Shown piece by piece: positions 33,542-41,568 of a stretch of DNA of 64,000 nt. The DNA lies in NCBI GenBank assembly GCA_036407035.1, contig DASXAA010000094.1, positions 1 through 64,000 on the forward strand. Direction: 5' to 3'. The notes beneath the pieces are model-generated. The model saw only the letters and a program-made list of their open reading frames with translations, was not told where the DNA came from and made no database searches. Position numbers and translations under genes: made by a program. This DNA is from JACVRW01 sp036407035 (GTDB lineage: Bacteria > Actinomycetota > Thermoleophilia > Solirubrobacterales > Thermoleophilaceae). The first letter of the stretch is position 1, and every line of letters starts with the position of its first letter.

Positions 33542-34752
33542 GCGACGCCGCCCATGCGGCGCGCCTGCGCGACGAGGCGTCCTGGCTGGGCGGAACGGTG
33601 CGGGTCGCGCTCGCCGGCCGCGCGGCGGCCCTCGTCCTCACGCTGGGCTGGGCGTTCCTCGAGGGCGGCGTGGGCTGGCCGCTGATCGTCACGTTCGCCC
33701 TCGCGGGCACCGCCTCGGCCGTGCCGCTCGTCTGGTGGGAGGGTGTCGCGCCGGCTCTGCTTGCGCGGCCGGCGTACCTGGCCGGCGAGCTCGTCCTGTC
33801 GACGCTGATCCTCATCGCCACGGGAGTGGACGGCCCGTTCTTCACGTTCACGCTCGGCACTGCCCTGATCGGCGGGCTCGTGTACTCCTGGCCCGGCGCG
33901 GCCCTCTTCGGGGTCACGCAGGTCGCCGCCTACTACTACGCGCTGTCGTACCCGGGCGCGTCCCCCGCCGGTGCGGACGGCTTCCAGGAGCTCGTCGGCC
34001 TCCCCTCGCTTTATCTCTTCGCGGCCGCTGGCGGCGCCGTGATGCGCGACCTGATCACGCGGTCGGCGCGCGTCCAGCGCGAGGCCACGGCCGAGGCGGC
34101 GCGGGCCGCCGCCGACCGCGAACGCGCACGCCTCGCGCGCGAGATGCACGATTCGATCGCGAAGACCGTCTCCGGCATCGCGCTGGGCGCCGCGGGCCTG
34201 GCGCGGCGGATCGAGCGCGACCCGGCCGGCGCCGGCGAGCAGGCGCGGCAGCTCGCCGCGGACGCCCAGCGCGCGACACGCGAGGCGCGCAGCCTGCTCG
34301 GCGACCTGCGCGGCGAGGACCCCGAGCGCCCGGTCGCCGAGGTGGTGGTCGAGGTGGTCGAGCGCTTCGCCGCCGAGAGCGGGCTGCCCGCGCGTGCCGT
34401 GGTCGAAGAGGTGGCGACGCCGCCGCGGCGGCACGCCGTGCAGCTCTACTGGATCCTGCGCGAGGCGCTGCGCAACGTCGAGCGCCACGCCCACGCCACC
34501 CAGGTCGTCGTGAAGGCGCGCGCCGAGCCGGGCCGGTGCGCGCTGATCGTCTCCGACAACGGCGCGGGCTTCGAGCCCGACCTCGACTCGCTCGCGGCGC
34601 ACGGGCACTACGGCCTGGTCGGCATGCGCGAGCGGGCGCGGTCCGTCGGCGGCGACCTGACGGTGCGCTCGCGTCCCGGGCACGGGACCGCGCTCACGAC
34701 GTGGGTCCCGCTCGAGGCGGGCCGAGACTTCGGGAAGCGAGGAGCGGCATGA
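33538..34752 (+). CDS. NarL-type sensor histidine kinase of the Tad locus
   Basis: A 404-residue kinase: about six N-terminal membrane helices (residues 20-170), a helical linker, the HisKA_3 phospho-acceptor REMHDSIAKTVSGIALG (His about 204) and a HATPase domain with LREALRNVERHAHA, SDNGAGF and GLVGMRERA. The membrane part has no large outer domain, so it probably senses a lipid- or membrane-borne signal. Overlaps tadC and the response regulator gene by 4 bp each; it likely controls pilus or regulon expression. Confidence 0.88.
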   Translation: MSDAAHAARLRDEASWLGGTVRVALAGRAAALVLTLGWAFLEGGVGWPLIVTFALAGTASAVPLVWWEGVAPALLARPAYLAGELVLSTLILIATGVDGPFFTFTLGTALIGGLVYSWPGAALFGVTQVAAYYYALSYPGASPAGADGFQELVGLPSLYLFAAAGGAVMRDLITRSARVQREATAEAARAAADRERARLAREMHDSIAKTVSGIALGAAGLARRIERDPAGAGEQARQLAADAQRATREARSLLGDLRGEDPERPVAEVVVEVVERFAAESGLPARAVVEEVATPPRRHAVQLYWILREALRNVERHAHATQVVVKARAEPGRCALIVSDNGAGFEPDLDSLAAHGHYGLVGMRERARSVGGDLTVRSRPGHGTALTTWVPLEAGRDFGKRGAA

Positions 34753-35408
34753 GGCAACGGGTTCGGATCCTGATCGTCGACGACAACGCCATCGTGCGCC
34801 GCGGGCTCGCCAGCCTGCTGGCGGAGAACCCCTCGTTCGAGGTCGTCGGCGAGGCCGGCGACGGCCGCGAGGCGATCGCGGCCGCGGAGCGCACGAGCCC
34901 GGACGTGGTGCTCCTGGACGTCAGGATGCCGGTCCTCGACGGCGTCGAGGCGGCGGGGCGGCTCAGCGAGCGCGCCCGGGTGCTGATGCTCTCGCAGGCC
35001 GAGGACGTGCAGCTCGTGACCGGCGCCCTGCGGAACGGTGCATCGGGCTACCTGGTGCACGGCCGCTTCGAGCCGGACGAGCTCGAGCGCCGGATCGAGG
35101 CGGTGGCAGGCGGCGAGCTTGTGCTCTCGCCGTCGGTCACGCCCGGCGTGTTCGAGGCGCTGCGGCGAGCGCCCGGCCCCGAGAACGACACGCGCGAGCT
35201 GACGATGGGCTCGCTCACGGCCCGGGAGCGCGAGGTGCTCAACCTGCTCGCGCATGGGCTGTCGAACCGAGACATCGCCGGCGAGCTGTTCCTGACCCAG
35301 AAGACCGTCAAGAACCACCTGAGCCGGATCTACGAGAAGCTCGGCGTCCACAGCCGCTCCGAGGCGATCGCCCGCTGGCTGGGCGTGGCCGGCGATCCCC
35401 CCCTCTGA
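34749..35408 (+). CDS. NarL/LuxR-type response regulator of the Tad locus
   Basis: A 219-residue regulator. Receiver domain with phospho-acceptor D57 in VVLLDVRMPVLDG and conserved DD at 11-12; C-terminal LuxR helix-turn-helix (LTAREREVLNLLAHGLSN and KTVKNHLSRIYEKLG). Partner of the kinase just upstream. It is a plausible activator of the shared promoter, which occurs immediately downstream at 35469, but nothing in the sequence proves which regulator binds it. Confidence 0.9.
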   Translation: MRQRVRILIVDDNAIVRRGLASLLAENPSFEVVGEAGDGREAIAAAERTSPDVVLLDVRMPVLDGVEAAGRLSERARVLMLSQAEDVQLVTGALRNGASGYLVHGRFEPDELERRIEAVAGGELVLSPSVTPGVFEALRRAPGPENDTRELTMGSLTAREREVLNLLAHGLSNRDIAGELFLTQKTVKNHLSRIYEKLGVHSRSEAIARWLGVAGDPPL

Positions 35409-35433
35409 GCGGACGCATCCGGTCCTGGGAGGG

Positions 35434-35452
35434 GTCCCGCGCGACCCGGGAC
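35434..35452 (+). terminator. Weak hairpin after the response regulator gene
   Basis: GTCCCG and CGGGAC with a 7-nt loop, 26 nt after the stop codon, no T-run. It would separate the Tad operon from the next promoter. Confidence 0.3.
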
Positions 35453-35468
35453 TCAGCGGGGCCGAAGG

Positions 35469-35513
35469 TTGAGCCCACGGCCCCTCGCGAGGCGCAAGCC
35501 CACTCCGTACGGT
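35469..35513 (+). promoter_or_regulatory. Shared promoter upstream of the pilin-like gene
   Basis: CCGAAGGTTGAGCC element (TTGAGC-N5-GCCCCT) with TACGGT exactly 39 bp after its first T. The ATG at 35554 lies 40 nt further and has an AAGGGG ribosome site, so this transcript has a leader. Confidence 0.65.
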
Positions 35514-35553
35514 CGAGATCGAGTGGAGCTCGCACCCGACACGAAGGGGACCA

Positions 35554-35892
35554 ATGACCGGCGAGACCAGCCTCATCACCATGGACGGGCCGGCGCGCGG
35601 CCCGCGAGCGGCGGGCTACGCCGCCGCCGCCCACGCGACCGTGTGGGCGCTCACCCTGCAGGAGCGGGCGCTGGCCGTACGGACGCGCCTGTCCGACGAG
35701 CGCGGGGAGAACAACTGGGTCGGCGTCGCGACGGTGTGCGGCGTCGCCTTCGCGATCTTCGGCGCAGTCTCCGCCGTCCTGCCCAACGAAGTGAAGGACG
35801 GCGCGCAGAAGCTCATCAAGGCCGTCCTCGGAGGCAACGGCACGACCCCCACGGGCGCCCCCACCACCACCACGGGGGCCATTGGTGGCTAG
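35554..35892 (+). CDS. Small pilin-like protein, candidate Flp pilin
   Basis: A 112-residue protein directly after the Tad operon. SDERG precedes the hydrophobic helix NNWVGVATVCGVAFAIFG, then SAVLPNEVKDGAQKLIKAVLGG, which aligns with the module of the larger pilin-like proteins but lacks the two cysteines; a Thr/Gly-rich tail follows. The leader of about 50 residues is long for a prepilin, and the usual Glu five after the cleavage point is absent. No other small Flp-type gene is present in this window, so this is the best candidate for the main pilin. RBS AAGGGG before the ATG. Confidence 0.6.
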   Translation: MTGETSLITMDGPARGPRAAGYAAAAHATVWALTLQERALAVRTRLSDERGENNWVGVATVCGVAFAIFGAVSAVLPNEVKDGAQKLIKAVLGGNGTTPTGAPTTTTGAIGG

Positions 35893-35905
35893 CACGTGGC
35901 CCTTG

Positions 35906-36017
35906 CCGTAACGCAGATCAACCGGCGCCCGGGCGCGGCCTCCTCCTCTCCGCCGCCGACGGGAACCGACGCGACACAGAACCGGCCCGCCCCAGGCGGG
36001 CCGGTTCTGCGTTACGG
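35906..36017. repeat. Nested inverted repeats between the pilin-like and peptidase genes
   Basis: Outer arms CCGTAACGCAGA (35906-35917) and TCTGCGTTACGG (36006-36017) are perfect complements; the right arm overlaps the end of the inner 15-bp hairpin, so the two structures exclude each other. This resembles a terminator/antiterminator or mRNA-processing switch. Confidence 0.5.
35977..36009 (+). terminator. Strong perfect hairpin, 15-bp stem, 3-nt loop
   Basis: CAGAACCGGCCCGCC and GGCGGGCCGGTTCTG around CCA. Very stable, located 85 nt behind the pilin-like gene. It would end most transcripts of that small gene and lower expression of the peptidase after it. No T-run follows, and a second inverted repeat competes for its 3' arm. 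Confidence 0.6.
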
Positions 36018-36882
36018 GCGCCACGGCGGTGCGCGCCTTCGCGACGCCACCGGGGCGGCGCAGGCGGTCGCCGCGGTCACCGTGATCGCGGCCGTCCTGG
36101 CGACGGGCGCCGCCGTCAGCGCCGGGCCGGCCAAGGCGGTGGTCGACGGGGCGGTGTGCGTCACGCGCGCGGTGCTCTCGCAGCAGCCGTCCGCCTGCGG
36201 CGGTCCTGGACGCACGGGTCCGCTGCTGGTGCAGGTCCAGGCGCCCGCCTCCACGCCCAGCGGGCCGTCCGATCCAGCGCCGGCCCTGCTGATCGCGGGC
36301 GGAGTATGGACCACGCCGGCCGGACAGCCGTCCCGGCGCGTGCTCGCGAGAGGCGGGCGAGCTGGCACGACTGCCCGATCGGATCGAGTGGGCCACCAGG
36401 GGACCTGCACGCCTTCTGGCGAGGGCTGCGCGGCGGCGCCTACAAGCCACCGAGCCGGCTCATCATCGAGTTCGGCAGCTCGGAGGACAGCTTCTTCGAA
36501 TCCCAGACGGGGCTCCTGGTGTTCAGACCTCGCAGCCTGAGCAACGGGCTCGGCGGCGCCCTCGTCGAGCTCGCCCACGAGTACGGGCACGCCGTCCAGG
36601 GCCATGAGCTGCTCGAGAAGCTCGACAGGCACCGCGTCGCGATGGAGGCCCACGCCGACTGCTTCGCGGGACTGTGGCTCGGCAACGCGCTCGCCCGCGG
36701 AAAGGTGACGGACGACGAGGTCGAGGAAGCGCGCCAAGCGATCAGGGAGACCGGAGGGTCACCCGCTCACCCTACTCCCACCAATCGACTGATCTGGTTC
36801 CTGAACGGCCTGAACGCCAAGCCCGGGCACCCCCCGTTCGAGACCTGCCCCCTGCCAGCCGGCCCCTGAGAGGAGCTGCCGC

Positions 36883-38559
36883 ATGTCCGCCTCCGATGCC
36901 AAGAACACAACGCGCGACCGGCTCTGCGGGTCATGCGCACGGAACCGCTTCGCGCGCGCGGTCCTGGTCGCGATCCTCGCGGCCGCGGCGGCGATCGCCC
37001 TGCCTGCGCCGTCCAACGCGGCCACGTACACCGTGCACTCCTGCCGCCTCCCCGATGGGCGCTTCATACCGTTCACGGGCTGGTCGCCGAGCGTGCAGCC
37101 GGCGCCGCAGCCCGGCGCCGGCACCGAGGCGGACTGCGCGCGTGACGCGCTCGTCGCCTGGGTGGGCGAGGGCGACGGCACGCCGGTCGGCACCTACGCG
37201 CAGTGGGCGTTCCAAGCGCCGGCGGACACCGAGATCGCGTCGTACCGCCTCGATCGCGAAGCGGCCGGCTCCTCGGGGGTCGTGTTCCGCTTCACCGCGG
37301 CCCTCGCCGGCTACAGGCTCGTGGCCCGGAACCGGTCCGCGGAGGAGCTGGAGCTCGAGTCCTGCCCGCCCTGGGGCGGCCCGTCGGAGGCGTGCGACGA
37401 CCTCGCCCCCGTCGCCGAGGGCACGCTTCCCGCCGGGGCGGTCGAGCTCGCCGCGATCGCGGGCTGCCTGCGCGTGGATGGGGGCAGCGAGTGCCCGGAG
37501 GGCGAGGACGACGCATCGGCGTGGGTGGCGATCTCGGCGGCCGAGGTGGACCTGGACGACGCGTCCCCTCCGCAGCTGCTGCAGCCGCTGTCCGGCGGGG
37601 TGGTCGCCGGGCCGACGCTCGTCGGCGCCGCCGGCGAGCTGCGGGTAGCCGCCGCCGACCGCGGCGGGGGGATCCGGGCGGTGACGGTCGAGCTGGACGG
37701 CACGCCCTTGCGCACCTTCACGTTCTGCACGCCGCCCTTCACCGATCCGGTGCCGTGCCCGCTCACGGTGGATCGTGCCCTACCGGTCGATCTCGCCGGG
37801 GTTCCCGCCGGGCAGCACGTCCTGCGCGCGCTCGTCACCGACGCCACCGGCGCAAACGTCACCGCCTCGGAGCCGCGCCGGATCGATGTGGTCGGAAGCC
37901 CGCGCGCCCGCCTCACCGCGCGGGTTGTCGTCGCGCACGAGCGGCGCGCCGCCGCCCGCGGGCCACGGACGGTGGCCTACGGCCGCGGCGCCCGCCTGGT
38001 GGGCACCCTCACGACCCCGGAGGGGCGCGCGATCGCCGGCGCGACGCTCGCGGTCTGGTCGCGGATCCGCGGCGCGGGCCAACCCTGGAGACAGGCCGGC
38101 ACGGTCACGACCGACCCGCGGGGCAGGTACTCCGGCGCGCTGGCGCGCGGGCCCTCGCGCGACCTGCGCGTGACCTACCGTCCCCTCCCCCAGCTCCCGA
38201 CCGACTCGGCGGCGGCGCGGGTGCGGCTCGCCGTGCGGGCGCCGGTCCGCCTGGCCGTCCCGCGCGCGGGCCTGACGGAGGGCGGCACGATGCGGTTCGC
38301 CGGCAGGCTCGCGGCCGGGCCGCGGCCGCGCCGCGGCAAGCTTGTGCTGCTCCAGGTCCGCGATCGCGGCGCCTGGCGGACCTTCGCCACCGTCCGCGCC
38401 GACCGCGCGCGCGGCCGGTTCGCCTACCGCTACGGCTTCCCCGCACTGGGCGCCACCCGCACCTACCGCTTCCGCGCCCTGTCCCCGGCCGAGAGCTCCT
38501 ACCCGTACGCGACGGGCGCCAGCCCCACCGTCAGGGTGACCGTCCACCGCGCGCGCTGA
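36883..38559 (+). CDS. Secreted modular protein with shared C-terminal module (member 1)
   Basis: A 558-residue secreted protein: signal peptide with core AVLVAILAAAAAIALPAP, then a Cys-containing beta domain starting TYTVHSCRLPDGRFIPFTGW (about residues 48-230), an Ig-like section (ADRGGGIRAVTVELDGTPL, then DATGANVTASEP) and the shared C-terminal module of about 215 residues, marked by GPSRDLRVTYRPL, VRAPVRLAV, GKLVLLQVRDRG and a YPYATG end. Nearest relatives here are at 46106-47767 and 50409-52043. Probable cell-surface or matrix protein; no anchor is visible. RBS GAGGAG 8 nt before the ATG. It follows the frameshifted peptidase by 13 bp and probably shares its transcript. Confidence 0.75.
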   Translation: MSASDAKNTTRDRLCGSCARNRFARAVLVAILAAAAAIALPAPSNAATYTVHSCRLPDGRFIPFTGWSPSVQPAPQPGAGTEADCARDALVAWVGEGDGTPVGTYAQWAFQAPADTEIASYRLDREAAGSSGVVFRFTAALAGYRLVARNRSAEELELESCPPWGGPSEACDDLAPVAEGTLPAGAVELAAIAGCLRVDGGSECPEGEDDASAWVAISAAEVDLDDASPPQLLQPLSGGVVAGPTLVGAAGELRVAAADRGGGIRAVTVELDGTPLRTFTFCTPPFTDPVPCPLTVDRALPVDLAGVPAGQHVLRALVTDATGANVTASEPRRIDVVGSPRARLTARVVVAHERRAAARGPRTVAYGRGARLVGTLTTPEGRAIAGATLAVWSRIRGAGQPWRQAGTVTTDPRGRYSGALARGPSRDLRVTYRPLPQLPTDSAAARVRLAVRAPVRLAVPRAGLTEGGTMRFAGRLAAGPRPRRGKLVLLQVRDRGAWRTFATVRADRARGRFAYRYGFPALGATRTYRFRALSPAESSYPYATGASPTVRVTVHRAR

Positions 38560-38570
38560 CGACGGCGGCC

Positions 38571-39230
38571 GTGCGCCTGCTCGTCGTGGAGGACGATCCG
38601 GCGCTCGGCGCGGTGCTGGCCGGCGGGCTGCGCGAGGAGGGGCACGCGGTGGACGTGGAGGGCACGGTCGCCGGCGGCGACCTCGCCCTCTCGCTTGCCG
38701 AGTACGACGTGGTCGTCCTGGACCTCGGCCTCCCCGACGGCGACGGCCTGAGCCTGTGCGCCCGCCTGCGTTGCGTGGGCGCGGCCACGCGCGTGCTGGT
38801 CCTCACGGCCCGCGACGCGCTCCCCGATCGCGTCGCCGGCCTCGACGCCGGCGCCGACGACTACCTCGTCAAGCCGTTCGACTTCCCGGAGCTGGCGGCG
38901 CGGGTGCGGGCGCTGATGCGACGCTCCGGGACCGGCGCCAGGCCGGTCCTCGCGGCGGGGCGCATCCGGCTGGACCCTGCGGCCCACCGCGTCTGGCACG
39001 ACGGGGTCCTGATACCGCTCACCGCCCGCGAGTTCGCGCTGCTCCACTTCCTCATGGCGAGGGCGGGCGAGGCCGTCTCGCGCACCGAGCTGCTCGAGCA
39101 CGTGTGGGACCGCAACTACGACGGCCTGTCGAACGTGGTCGACGTTCACGTCGCCGGCCTGCGCCGCAAGCTCGGCGACCCGGCGGCGATCGAGACGCTG
39201 CGCGGGGTCGGCTATCGCATCGAGCCATGA
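38571..39230 (+). CDS. OmpR-type response regulator
   Basis: A 219-residue winged-helix response regulator. Receiver: acidic EDD at 7-9, phospho-acceptor D51 in VVVLDLGLPDGDG, and the Lys in YLVKPFDFPEL. Effector: LTAREFALLHFLMARAGEAV, EHVWDRNYDGLSNVVDVHV and RGVGYRIEP, as in PhoB/CutR-like regulators. GTG 38571 fits the start of the first strand (MRLLVVEDD). Its TGA overlaps the kinase ATG. An 11-bp-spaced direct repeat before the gene at 40444 is the likely binding site. Confidence 0.92.
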   Translation: MRLLVVEDDPALGAVLAGGLREEGHAVDVEGTVAGGDLALSLAEYDVVVLDLGLPDGDGLSLCARLRCVGAATRVLVLTARDALPDRVAGLDAGADDYLVKPFDFPELAARVRALMRRSGTGARPVLAAGRIRLDPAAHRVWHDGVLIPLTAREFALLHFLMARAGEAVSRTELLEHVWDRNYDGLSNVVDVHVAGLRRKLGDPAAIETLRGVGYRIEP

Positions 39231-40399
39231 GGCTCGCCGCGTTCCGGCTGGCGCTCGCCTATGCAGGGGTCGCCGCCGTCGCGATCGGCGCGCTCGCGGC
39301 CCTGGCCGTCCACGCGGGCGCCGATCGTATCCGAGCGCCGGCCGAGCGCCGGCTGCGGGCCGACGCGGGTGCGCTTGCGGCGAGGATCGACGTGCACGAC
39401 CCGCCGCGGGAGCTGGCCGAGGGCTGGCTCGTCGACACGGAGACCTACGCCCTGACCGAGCTCGGCGACGACGAGCTCGAGCCGCCCGTGTACACGCTGG
39501 CGTTCGGGGCCGTCGAGCGCCGTTCCGTGGTGGAGGAGTTCTCGCAGCGGGGCAGGGACTACCTCGTCGCCGCGCACAGGCTGCCGGGCTCTACGCGCGC
39601 GGTGGTCCTGGCGCGCCCGCTTCACGACGTCCAGGAAGCGATCCGATCCCTGCGGGTGCGTGTCCTGATCGCGGCTGCCGCGCTCCTGCTCGCCGCATCG
39701 GCGGCGGGCACCTGGCTGGCGGCGCGCTCCCTGCGGCCGGCGCGGCTGGCGCTCGAGCACCGGCATGCGTTCCTGGCGGACGTGGCGCACGAGCTGCGCA
39801 CACCGATCGCCGTGATTCAGGCCTCCGCGAGCCAGGCGCTGCAGCGCCCGCGCCCGGCCGAGGACTACGTGCGGGCGCTCTCGGGGATCCGCGCCGCCGC
39901 CGAGCGTGCCGCCACTAGCGTCGGCGAGCTGCTCGACCTCGCGCGCCTCGAGGATGGACGGTCCGCGCTCCGGCTCGCGCCGCTGCGCCTGGACCTGCTG
40001 CTCGAGGAGGTGGCCGCACTGCCCACCGGCGCGACGGACGTGGTCGCGCGCCCTGGCGAGCCGATCGTCGTCGAGGCGGACTACCCCCTGCTGCGACAGG
40101 CAGTGGAGAACGTCGTGAACAACGCCGCCGGACGGGCGCGCGAGGTGACCCTCTCCTCACGGGTCCGCGGTCGCGACGCGGTCATCGAGATCGCCGACGA
40201 CGGCCCCGGCTTCCCCCCGGACGTCCTGCCCGACGTCTTCGACCGCTTCCTGCGGGGCGACGGCGCGGGGACCGGGCTCGGGCTGGCCATCGTGCGGTCG
40301 ATCGTCGAGGCCCACGCCGGGCGCGTCGCCGCGAGGAACCGCGCTGAGGGCGGCGCCGTCGTGGAGTTGTCGCTGCCGGCTTCACCTCGGCTTCATTGA
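39227..40399 (+). CDS. Sensor histidine kinase, partner of the OmpR-type regulator
   Basis: A 390-residue kinase with two membrane helices (residues about 5-30 and 145-168) around an outer domain of about 110 residues rich in acidic residues, then HisKA (FLADVAHELRTPIAVIQ, His about 187) and HATPase boxes VENVVNNAAGRA, EIADDGPGF and GTGLGLAIV. There is no HAMP domain of usual length between the second helix and HisKA. The outer domain is acidic and could bind a cation. It overlaps the regulator gene and precedes a membrane protein with a His-rich loop, which suggests metal sensing; that is inference. Confidence 0.9.
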   Translation: MRLAAFRLALAYAGVAAVAIGALAALAVHAGADRIRAPAERRLRADAGALAARIDVHDPPRELAEGWLVDTETYALTELGDDELEPPVYTLAFGAVERRSVVEEFSQRGRDYLVAAHRLPGSTRAVVLARPLHDVQEAIRSLRVRVLIAAAALLLAASAAGTWLAARSLRPARLALEHRHAFLADVAHELRTPIAVIQASASQALQRPRPAEDYVRALSGIRAAAERAATSVGELLDLARLEDGRSALRLAPLRLDLLLEEVAALPTGATDVVARPGEPIVVEADYPLLRQAVENVVNNAAGRAREVTLSSRVRGRDAVIEIADDGPGFPPDVLPDVFDRFLRGDGAGTGLGLAIVRSIVEAHAGRVAARNRAEGGAVVELSLPASPRLH

Positions 40400-40413
40400 G
40401 CGTTTCCTAGGGT
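40378..40413 (+). promoter_or_regulatory. Direct repeat GGCTTCA-N4-GGCTTCA and -10 hexamer before the 40444 gene
   Basis: GGCTTCA at 40378-40384 and 40389-40395, exactly 11 bp apart, the spacing used by OmpR-type dimers; TAGGGT at 40408-40413 is a good -10. The site overlaps the end of the kinase gene. Suggests the adjacent regulator controls the 40444 gene. Confidence 0.55.
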
Positions 40414-40443
40414 CGCCGAAATCCGCGCACAAAGGGGGCGACG

Positions 40444-41499
40444 ATGGAGACGGGCAGCGCTGACTCGATAGTGACGACGGGGGCCTTGATCAAGTACTCG
40501 ATCGCCCTGCTGTCGGCGGCCGCGGCCGTGATCCACCTGGACGCGGCGCACGACCACGTCGAGCACGCCGAGCTGGCGGTGGCCTTCGTGGCGACGGCGT
40601 GGGCGCAGGCGATGTGGTCGTGGCTCGTCGTGACGCGGCCGACCAGACGGGTGCTGTGGGCCGGCATTCTGTTGAACCTCTGGATCGTGCTCGTGTGGGC
40701 CGTCTCGCGGACCGCCGGGCTGCCGGTGGGGCCCGAGGCGGGCAGCGCGGAGCCGGTGGGGGTGAAGGACGCCGTGGCGACGACGTTCGAGCTGCTCGTC
40801 GTCGTGGGCGCGTTCGCCGCGCTGAGCCCACGCGTCGTCACGAAGCGACTGGCCGACCCCCGAGCCGGTCGGCGAGCGCTGGCCGCGGTCGCGGCGGCCG
40901 TCTTCGCCCTGTCCGTGCCCGCGTTCGTGGCCGCCGCGCACGAGCACGAGGCGGGCCACGCGCACGCGCACGGCGAGGCCGGCCACGGGCACGTCGCGCA
41001 CCACTCCGCCGTGCCGCCCGACCCTGGGCAGCTGGCCGCGATCCGGGCCAGGTTCGACGAGTACCGCGACATCAGGGTCGCACGCGCCCGCGGGTGGAGG
41101 CCCGAGCACGCCGACTTCGCGGGCACCGGCGTCCATTTCGCCAACGACCGCGTGGAGGAGCAGTCCGGCGGACGGGTCGACGTCGCGGATCCCCAGTACC
41201 TCATGTACACGAGGCGGCTCACGGGGAGCTGGCGCCTCGTAGCGGTGGCGTACGCGGTGGACGCGGCGAGCAGCCCATCCCCGCCCACCGGGCTGACCGG
41301 GGCCGACTGGCACCAGCACAGGTGGAACTGCGTGGTGGCCGGAGACGAGCTGGACGACGAGGCGGCACAGGGGATCGACAGGCGGGCGTGCCGGGAGATG
41401 CACGGTGAATGGAGGCCCGGCGCCGTGTGGATGACGCACGTGTGGTTGATCGACAACCCGGACGGCCCGTTCGCCGAGGAGGACCCGAGGATCGAGTAG
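40444..41499 (+). CDS. Membrane protein with His-rich loop and outer C-terminal domain
   Basis: A 351-residue protein I cannot assign. About five membrane helices in residues 10-165, with HLDAAHDHVEHAE between the first two and a strongly His-rich stretch HEHEAGHAHAHGEAGHGHVA at about 160-185, then a soluble domain of about 160 residues with conserved-looking HFANDRVEEQ, YLMYTRR, HQHRWNCVV and MTHVWLIDNP sections. The His-rich part should bind divalent metal such as zinc, copper or nickel. AAAGGGGG ribosome site before the ATG, and an OmpR-type direct repeat in the promoter, tie it to the two-component pair upstream. Confidence 0.7.
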   Translation: METGSADSIVTTGALIKYSIALLSAAAAVIHLDAAHDHVEHAELAVAFVATAWAQAMWSWLVVTRPTRRVLWAGILLNLWIVLVWAVSRTAGLPVGPEAGSAEPVGVKDAVATTFELLVVVGAFAALSPRVVTKRLADPRAGRRALAAVAAAVFALSVPAFVAAAHEHEAGHAHAHGEAGHGHVAHHSAVPPDPGQLAAIRARFDEYRDIRVARARGWRPEHADFAGTGVHFANDRVEEQSGGRVDVADPQYLMYTRRLTGSWRLVAVAYAVDAASSPSPPTGLTGADWHQHRWNCVVAGDELDDEAAQGIDRRACREMHGEWRPGAVWMTHVWLIDNPDGPFAEEDPRIE

Positions 41500-41516
41500 G
41501 ACCGCGCGGCTCACGA

Positions 41517-41560
41517 TTGGGCTTCCGGGCCCTTTCCAGGGACCCGGCCGTGGCTAGCTT
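41517..41560 (+). promoter_or_regulatory. Shared leaderless promoter upstream of the 41569 pseudogene
   Basis: TTGGGC-N5-GGCCCT with TAGCTT 38 bp after the first T and the ATG 8 nt after the hexamer. The -10 context GGCTAGCTTCGCC is identical to that of the promoter at 42389-42433. Confidence 0.7.
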
Positions 41561-41568
41561 CGCCCCGG

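Larger units (their letters stand above)
35896..36869 (+). pseudogene. Frameshifted pilin-like-anchored zinc metallopeptidase
   Basis: Two reading frames carry the two halves. The first, from about 35896 to 36340, encodes ATGAAQAVAAVTVIAAVLATG and the module signature AKAVVDGAVCVTRAVLS...C. The second, from about 36350 to the stop at 36869, encodes GGALVELAHEYGHAVQGHE (zinc HEYGH at 36576-36590) and EAHADCFAGLWLGNALARG, the YpfJ-like peptidase motifs. The frame changes between about 36330 and 36380. Either the gene is broken, the assembly has an indel, or a programmed shift joins them. The start is unsure: GTG at 35896, 3 bases behind the previous stop, would place the strong hairpin 35977-36009 inside the coding part. 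Confidence 0.65.
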
